DNA from: Flectonema sp. DT1601 | Lineage: Eukaryota; Euglenozoa; Diplonemea; Diplonemida; Diplonemidae | DNA length: 64,000 bases | Direction: 5' to 3' | NCBI GenBank assembly: GCA_964019425.1 | Contig: OZ025829.1 | Location: forward strand, 310,001 to 374,000 | In this document: one piece after another, positions 57,381-64,000 of the stretch | Layout: the number at the start of each line of letters is the position of its first letter | Position numbering within the stretch: position 1 is the stretch's first letter | The notes under the pieces: model-generated | Told to the model about the DNA's origin: nothing | Databases searched by the model: none | Seen by the model: the letters and a program-made list of their open reading frames with translations, nothing else | Translations under genes and position numbers: made by a program

Positions 57381-59188
57381 TCACTCAATCGATTTCTTAG
57401 CCACACCAACCTTTGTGGAGTTCACTCTCTGAGCAAAACGAAGAGACTTTATTGATTCTTCGACATGGTCTTTCATGGGGCTGTTTGTTGTTTTTATTAG
57501 GTTTGGTAGATTATTTCACATAAAAGAAAGAAACAAGGGAAACAAGCAAACCTCATATTTACCATCATTAAACACTTGCTTGACCCTCCGAGGGAGTTTT
57601 TAAGTAGTCGGGTGAGAGTGCAGTTACGAAACGGAACGTGTCCTCCAATCCCAAGAGAGTGGATGACATCACCAAGGTGGGTGAGAGAGGAATTGATCGC
57701 AACTGCTTCTTTAAAACGCTGACCCTGAACCTCACTAGAGTTAACCTTTTCAGAGCCTGCCAGATCAATTAGATTTAAGAGACCATTACATGTAACATTT
57801 GTGACTGGATTATGAATCTTTACTCTCAACATAAATATCGAATGAGAACGACTACTGACATCATTCATTTTAGTAGCAGCACAGGCTCTGTTGGATTGTG
57901 CGGTTGCTAACAATTCTCCGACAGTTGCCTGATTGTCAACTTCGTACTCTGTTAGACCTTCAACTTTTACTTCGTCGTTGGCTCCCATAAGACGAAGAGA
58001 ATCAGCAACCCCACCTGTTCGCTTTCCAAGTAAGTCCCTTACCTGATCGTTGTAGATTTCTAAAAAGGAACATGATAAAGAACAAGTAAATCCTCTTTCA
58101 TTGGTCAGTTTAGAAACTTTGTCAAAAATCATATTAACCGCACGAGGAATGACACCCTTGTTGTCTTGTGGTCCTTCCATCGTGAAAGTTTTACCACTGC
58201 CAGTTTGACCGTATGCAAAAATACAGACTTTGAACCCATCCAGACAGGACTGTACCAATGGTGATACTTCAGTAAATACTTCCGACTGAGTAGCACCCAT
58301 ACCAAAAACATGATCGTACTTAAATGTGTAGCCCTCAGTTATTTTCTTTTCATCTGATAGAGCGCTTCTTTCTTTCCCGCGGATGTTCATCTTCCTGTTG
58401 GCGGTTATGCCGAAGTCGGCAACTTCACGATCTCCTGAATTACCTCTGATGCGACAAAAGACTCGAATGTTTCCTTTTAATTCTTCAATCTTGTTGTGAA
58501 GTTTACGTCTCTCATCCTCGTGAAGGTTCAACTCGCGTTCTGTTTGGATGACGGATTCAGAAGCAGCAGCGGCAGTGCTATGAGAGAGAGTTGTCTTTTG
58601 TTGATAGTCAGCCATCTCTGTTTTCAGAACTTTTATTTCATTTCGAATAACGTCAGCTGCCTGAACAGCCTTCACGGCTTTCTGATTCAATTCTTCAGTT
58701 ACGATGGCAAGGTCGTCTGTTTCACTTATTGTTGTGGCAGTTTGTTGTTCAGACTGCTGACCCTCTTTGATCAATGCAGCAAGTTGCTGATTGAGCCATT
58801 GAGTTCTGGCTTCCCCAACTGCTAGTAAGTATTCACTCTCTTCAGTCTTTTCAATTCCATTTCTGTGGACTTCTTCTTGTTGGCTGAGAAGCCCAGCGAT
58901 CACACCTTCGACCACGACAAGCATTTGTTCTTTTTTCAAAGCCACTTCCTGTTTTTCAGATTCCCTCTTTGCTTCGAGTTGTTTTTTAATCGGCAACATG
59001 GTTTCTTCATACCCAGCGTGAAGTTCCATATTCTTATACTGCGCTTCCTGCAACTCCTTGCGAAGAGCATCAACTGTTTCTGTGCGACGCTTTAAAGCTG
59101 GAGGGTAATCTTTGAATTTCATTTTTTTGTAACGCTCCGCAGCGGATGGACCTTCCACCTTCTGACGCTTTATTTGCTGGACCTCCAT
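57381..59188 (-). CDS. Kinesin-14 (C-terminal motor kinesin; two exons)
   Basis: Exons 59188-57552 and 57480-57381, joined across a 71-nt intron (57481-57551), give 578 residues. A basic N-terminus (QQIKRQKVEG) leads into a coiled-coil stalk (about 35-235), the neck ELKGNIRVFCRIR (about 238) and a complete motor: GQTGSGKT (P-loop, about 326), NDVSSRSHS (switch I), LIDLAGSEK (switch II), HVPFRNCTLTRLLKNSLGG and, across the splice site, MMVNMSPMKDHVEESIKSLRFAQRVN split by the intron inside SP. A motor at the C-terminus with this neck marks the minus-end-directed kinesin-14 family (KAR3/NCD type), acting in the spindle or on cytoplasmic microtubules. The protein ends soon after the motor (KVGVAKKSIE), as usual for the family. 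The tail is short. Confidence 0.93.
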
Positions 59189-59346
59189 CAGTTTTCAGTT
59201 GGGGGAGTTATTTATGTAATGCTGTGGAATGAAAATATCGTAACAAAATAACCCAACAAGTGAACGCTATGATGTTTGAATAAAAATAACTGAATGAGCG
59301 ATTAACATATTTGGTAACATGTTGACTAACAATCTTGAATAGGAAA

Positions 59347-60756
59347 CTAAACGAATGCTTCTGATTGTCCCCAATAACCTTCTTCGTGACGGTTGCCGAG
59401 TTTCTTTTCAACATCATACCATCGTCGTCCTCCATCAGGTCCTGGGGAGAGTTCGATGTCATCAGAATTTGGATCCCCATATTGCTGCAATGCATCATCT
59501 TCTTGTGACATAAACTCATGTTCTCCTTGACTTGTATTGTAGTTAGCTCCAACTATTTCACCTTGGTTCTGACCAGCTCGTCGAAGAGCATTTTCAATTT
59601 CTCTGTGAGTAATCTGTTCTTCAGTGTCTGGTAAAGACCACGGGGCATGTCTTTCAATTCGATTAATATCTCTGAGCTTTGCAGATATAAAGTCTTCCTG
59701 AGCACCCCAGAATTGTCTCCGTCTTTTTTCATCAAACTTTTCTCTGGTGGTATCCGAAGCTCCAAAAAGTTCCTCTTCGAATTCCTGATCTTGTTTTGTT
59801 TGTAGAGCGTCTGACATTTCATCCAACATCGCTTTTGATATAAACTTTGATTCTCTTGAATTCTCAGCAAGAGGAACGAGTACACAAGATGCTCCATGAT
59901 TGGTAAAAACTGGCATCATCATTTTAAAAGCGACTGCAGGAATAGGACTCGGTGATGACATAAATTTAGCTTCTCTATCAACCATTCGACACGCGTAGAG
60001 GAGGATATCAGAAGCGTCTTGGGGATGGACAGTTAGTCGGATGTTTATTCTAACGCGTTTTCTATTGAATAATTCTTTAACAACTTCTCGTGACTTCTCA
60101 GCGAGGTTTATGTCATCGATACCACCTCTGAGATTCATTTCAATAATATCGGAAGGGAGTGAGGATTGTTTTTGTGACATTCGATAAGCTATTGAGTTAC
60201 GAGCATTTCTAATACAATAAGTTTCAAAGTGTCTCAGTCGACAATATGCAGTAGTCAAACACTCAGAGATATCAGTCATGCATAAAGTCATGTTTAGTTC
60301 TGTTTCGTATTGAAGAGCTTTTTCTCTCGAGAGTTTCACGTGATCAACTTCTTCATCAAACCCATCAAGTGTCCCGATGTGAGTAATTGTTACCTCTCTG
60401 ACAGATGGTGGGATTGCGTGTCCTGTTATTATCTTTTTCTTTATTTGTTCTACTTCATCTTCCAAATTCTCCCTGACCGCGGTGGCTATCTCCGCGGCGC
60501 TTATCTTACCTCTCACTCGGTGTATGTCTCTGACTTTATGATATTTTCGTTGTTTCATTGTCGGATTTTCTTCTGGTTCAGTGATCCTTGCTCTCCAGTT
60601 CTGTTCGTGAACCATCATCGGGTCTTCAAAATCCAACGTCTCTTCTTCATAAATTGGTAACACAGGTGACATGTGCCAGGGATCGTGTCGCTGAATACGC
60701 TCGCTGCACCACCTTCGACACACCGCAAAACTCGTTTTCGTCATTTTGCGATTCAT
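59347..60756 (-). CDS. Probable mitochondrial protein, unrecognised
   Basis: 469 residues. The N-terminus MNRKMTKTSFAVCRRWCSERIQRHDPW is basic and amphipathic, without acids until residue 19, as in mitochondrial presequences. The body has mixed alpha/beta character (VRINIRLTVHPQDASDILLYACRMVDREAKF) and an acidic tail. A short motif is repeated about 325 residues apart, RIQRHDPWHMSP and RIERHAPWSLPD. I do not recognise the family. A mitochondrial ribosome or RNA-metabolism protein would suit the composition. The open frame extends 30 codons upstream, but that extension includes TTTTTTTTTTCAAG, an acceptor-like site four bases before this ATG, so I start at 60756. It is the first gene of the cluster seen in the window. 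Confidence 0.78.
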   Translation of the reverse strand: MNRKMTKTSFAVCRRWCSERIQRHDPWHMSPVLPIYEEETLDFEDPMMVHEQNWRARITEPEENPTMKQRKYHKVRDIHRVRGKISAAEIATAVRENLEDEVEQIKKKIITGHAIPPSVREVTITHIGTLDGFDEEVDHVKLSREKALQYETELNMTLCMTDISECLTTAYCRLRHFETYCIRNARNSIAYRMSQKQSSLPSDIIEMNLRGGIDDINLAEKSREVVKELFNRKRVRINIRLTVHPQDASDILLYACRMVDREAKFMSSPSPIPAVAFKMMMPVFTNHGASCVLVPLAENSRESKFISKAMLDEMSDALQTKQDQEFEEELFGASDTTREKFDEKRRRQFWGAQEDFISAKLRDINRIERHAPWSLPDTEEQITHREIENALRRAGQNQGEIVGANYNTSQGEHEFMSQEDDALQQYGDPNSDDIELSPGPDGGRRWYDVEKKLGNRHEEGYWGQSEAFV

Positions 60757-60760
60757 TGTT

Positions 60761-60774
60761 CTTGAAAAAAAAAA
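60761..60774 (-). promoter_or_regulatory. Probable spliced-leader acceptor of the 59347-60756 gene
   Basis: Minus strand T10 tract then CAAG, followed by AACAATG. It is one of the clearest trans-splice sites in the window and fixes the start codon. Confidence 0.6.
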
Positions 60775-61144
60775 TGAATAGAGAGCGTTCCCTCGATGTA
60801 TGACTTCCATAAAAATATAAAAGTGTGAAGTAATTAATAGAATCATTTTTGCAATAGAGCTTTGCTCAAGACGTCATATTATTCCTATTGAAGATTCCCT
60901 GATAAGAATGATTTGGTATTTTTTATTAAAGTACAAAAATCCCATCAACAATTACCAAAGACATAATAAGAAAAATAGGAAAGAAAGAATGAAATGTTCA
61001 TTTTTCAGTGAAAATATTTTTATCCGGAATTGCTGAATAACAACAACAAAGTGAGGACAAAGTGTTAAAAAAAAAATACACAAAGTCCGTACGATCTCCC
61101 TTTGCAAGAGAGATTCAAGTTCAATGAAATTACCTTCAGTGGCA

Positions 61145-61266
61145 TTAGTTAGTTATCAAGTCCATCAGACCACCGAGTATCGGTTAGGTAGACACTCAAA
61201 GAGTACCGGGTGGCTCTTCTGAGGGTCCCCAATACTGCGGTAGTAGGAAGAACCTAATCCCGGGGG
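61145..61266. repeat. Dispersed repeat family F, copy 2
   Basis: Near-identical to 14424-14546, from TTAGTTAGTTATCAAGTCC to AACCTAATCCCGGGG. Confidence 0.75.
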
Positions 61267-61837
61267 GTTATTTTGTTAGTATCAGCACAGGGCATAGTAG
61301 ATCAGGAGATCTGGAAACACTTTGCTTCCACCTTATCCGGTATACTAGCAGGAAACCACGCAATTAAGTAAACAAACATTAACAGCAATAAAAAAAAGAA
61401 GGGGGGAAAAAAAATGGGCTTTTGAGATTCCAAAAGCCACATATAACTACTAAAAATACAACATTGGTTCTTGAGTAATATCGAAGACTCGACAACAGAT
61501 TATTTTTTTCATCTGATTTCCACCTTTTGCCCTGAGCTTAATAAAATCACTTTATAGCAATAAAAGCATCAAGCTCTTCCCACCCTCGATCAACTACTAT
61601 ATAATGAAAAAAAATATTTAAGAAAATCAGGAATTTCCTTAGTCGGTTGTTAAGCTATATTTAGAAGAGAGTTATCGCAAATAAATAAAAATAATCAAAA
61701 TTCAACAAATCGTGAAGATATCAAACAAATAGATTGAAGTAACTCTTTAGGGTTTCTATACAAATACGGGCTTGGTGCTTTCAAATTAAAATTTAAAATT
61801 AAAATAAAAATAAAATTGTTCGAACCGCGCCCAGACA

Positions 61838-62290
61838 GCACGATAATTTAACAACCTGTTAAGGATACAGTGACTGGGAGTGTGATGCTTAGCTTAGCCT
61901 TCTGAAGTCACTATTAGAGTTTTCAAGAGTAATCCATATATACCTCTTTACTTCTATTCTCTCAGTAATCAATTATGGCGTAGAAGTTAATTATCATCAA
62001 AAGCGGGGGAAACTTTAATAAATCCTTTCTAACATTCCAATTTGTAAATCGCAAAAAAAAGTGAATTATTTTCGAAGAACGACAGAGGGATAATTGTTTG
62101 ATTTTATAAAGTACAAACAGTATTGGATCGTAATATATAAAATGATAATTTAACAACCTGTTAAGGATACAGTGGCTGGGGGGTGTGATGTCTTAACTTA
62201 GCCTTCTGAACGTAACTATGAGGTGTCAAGAGTAATCCATAAATACCTCTTTACTGCTATTCTCTCATCAGTGAGTCAGTCAACTATTGA
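61838..62290. repeat. Two tandem copies of dispersed repeat family C
   Basis: 61838-62085 is a full-length match to 17440-17725, but with only 8 A's where that copy has a long A run. The second copy starts at about 62095 (GTTTGATTTTATAAAGTACA) and stops at CTATTCTCTCATCAG. Adjacent head-to-tail copies also occur at 17440-17880. Confidence 0.8.
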
Positions 62291-63253
62291 TTGAATGATT
62301 GGAAAATTAAATTACAAAAATCTGAAATCCCGTATTAAATGCTGGAGACGAAAGAGCACAGATTCGTAGTCTTAGTTAACAAGTTAGGGAGGGTAACTCA
62401 CACCCATATCCGTAACTATTTCCGAAGACTCAGTATGTATTGTTGAAACATAGTCTTGGCAGATGATAATCAAAAAAAGAAGTACAACCATACAACCATA
62501 AATAGGAAATCAATTACTTATTTAGAAATCCAAACATGTGAGTCGCCTGCTCGAAGCAAGCAGTTCGAAAGACGCCCGAGAACGCCAGTTTTTCGCAAAG
62601 GGAGAGAGAAATACTACTATTTAGATCATGAAAGAAGAATAACATTAATAAACACAAAAAAGGGAAATATAAGAGATGCCCATACTCTCAGAAGTAGAGA
62701 TATTTTATTTATCAAAAAAAACACGAGCATTAAATCAAAATATATTAAAAAAAAAAGAAAGTTTTTAAAAAAAATCACATCATCTTGATGTTCTATTTAA
62801 CACAGGTGGAATACGTAGTTTCAGAAACCTTAATCTTTTATACTACTTCTCCCTCTTAGACCTTCATCAGTAAGTTCTAAGGGACTTCATTCCAGTTTTT
62901 CTGATTTCTTAGTATATTTGCTTTTGATCAGCTGAGTTGTTGTTGTTTTGAAAATTGGAGAAATGAACAATCCAGAACATAGAATTCTACCGCGAAGAGG
63001 ATAGAAAGGATAATTATTTGCTTCGTAATATGCCAACTGTGTTATGTCATATTGACAATACTTTTAACATCTGTTTACGACAAGGCATATGCTTAGCTTA
63101 AAGAAAGTTGTGGGGCGGGGGAAAATTAAAAAAAAGGTGGAAATTCTTGAAGCGGAAATCCGGTTTTACAAAATTTCGTGTGCACTACTCACCACGGATG
63201 GATTTAATGTAGTTTTTTCAAATGTTTGTTATAATTTTTTTATGTTCGTTTGT

Positions 63254-63386
63254 TATCTGTTCCTAGGTGAAGTCGGTTTCGGGGGGAAGACTGTTTGATT
63301 AGGTTCATACAAATATAAATCTCTGTATTGTATCAGAACTCAATAATAAAATTATCTGTTCCTAGGTGAAGTCGGTTTCGGGGGGG
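63254..63386. repeat. Family I repeat flanked by 32-bp direct repeats
   Basis: TATCTGTTCCTAGGTGAAGT and the following CGGTTTCGGGGGG occur on both sides (63254-63286 and 63354-63386) of the 70-bp family I block. Confidence 0.7.
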
Positions 63387-63895
63387 GATAATTTGATCGC
63401 GGGGGGAGATTCTTGTGAAAATCAACAAGAAGAAGAAAAAATAACCACACCAACTAAAAAACGCCAACCTAACAACCGCTGAAGGTGCAATAATTTGTTG
63501 AAGTGGGGAAGAACGGGATTAGATGTGAACAGAAAACTGTCACCTCCCGGAAGAGTAAACAAAGGAGTTTAAATTTGATAGTTTCAGACCTGTCACAACA
63601 CCTCCTTCCCTTCACAACTTTGTGCGTATTAGTGAATAATTCACGTTACCTAAAAAAACAGAAAATAACAGGACGAAAAAGAAAGAAGAAAGAAAAAAAA
63701 CAATCACGAGCGTAAATACTAATTTAGGTTTGGGAGGAAGAGCAACGACCAAAATAATTCGATTCGCTAGTAGTCACAGACACGTTACACACTTTTTTAT
63801 ACACTCGTAAGTGTTTTCCTCAACTGAGAAATAGACATTGCAGCGCACAGTAAGAAACAATAACAAAAAAAGTAATACAATCTCTATTGCGTCAC

Positions 63896-63928
<33 letters not shown>

Positions 63929-64000
63929 TTTATACCCATTCCATAACGATGATAAAATATTGTTATCTCAACAAGATAAATCCAATTGAATAAACATGAG

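Larger units (their letters stand above)
60757..64000. other. 3.2 kb repeat-rich region without a supported gene
   Basis: Contains family F (61145-61266), two family C copies in tandem (61838-62085, 62095-62290), a family G piece (62370-62450) and family I (63281-63350) flanked by direct repeats. The frame at 62456-62788 is Lys/Arg-rich and lacks a normal ATG. Confidence 0.65.

Noticed and set aside
62456-62788. 110-codon plus-strand frame rich in Lys and Arg
   Set aside because: It begins at a TTG, lies just after a family G repeat piece and has no recognisable domain; composition is explained by A-rich DNA.

Overview
This window looks like nuclear DNA from a flagellate protist of the Euglenozoa, most likely a diplonemid or close relative. 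Four observations point that way. (1) Every well-supported gene from about 8.5 to 60.8 kb lies on the minus strand, like the one-way gene clusters of this group. (2) The three eIF4A genes read closest, from memory, to kinetoplastid eIF4A. (3) Most starts have a pyrimidine-rich AG site just upstream, as expected for spliced-leader trans-splicing. (4) Unlike kinetoplastids, the genes carry ordinary GT-AG cis-introns of 64 to 321 nt. No spliced-leader or rRNA gene was recognised, so the assignment is inference. Non-coding DNA is AT-rich and packed with A or T runs of 10 to 35 bases, which are almost absent from the coding regions.

Layout. 1-22 kb: two single-exon paralogues (8485-11316, 19108-21687) encode surface proteins with a signal peptide, a galactose-binding-like domain, a Pro-Thr stalk of 5-residue repeats, a multi-pass membrane region and a charged tail. 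They sit in ~10 kb duplicated units, and a remnant of a third copy lies near 240. 22-23 kb: two tandem genes for the 25-residue ribosomal protein eL41, each split by an intron. 24-25.4 kb: an RNA polymerase I/III AC19 (RPAC2) subunit with a ubiquitin-like N-terminal extension, and a 92-residue membrane protein. 26.3-36.1 kb: three tandem five-exon eIF4A genes. 36.7-42.2 kb: a polyglutamine protein, a two-exon opine dehydrogenase and a large unrecognised protein. 50.4-60.8 kb: a CCCH zinc-finger protein, a coiled-coil protein, a small two-exon CX9C protein, a kinesin-14 and a probable mitochondrial protein.

The large gaps (1-8.4, 11.3-19.1, 42.2-50.4 and 60.8-64 kb) hold at least ten families of short dispersed repeats (60-250 bp), several foldback elements, and no gene I can support. 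No virus-like element, CRISPR array or clear tRNA was seen.

Functionally the window mixes translation genes in multiple copies (eL41 x2, eIF4A x3), RNA polymerase and post-transcriptional control (CCCH protein), cytoskeleton (kinesin-14, coiled coil), redox metabolism (opine dehydrogenase) and an expanding surface-protein family. Genes are probably co-transcribed from high to low coordinates and separated by trans-splicing and polyadenylation, so neighbours need not share a pathway.
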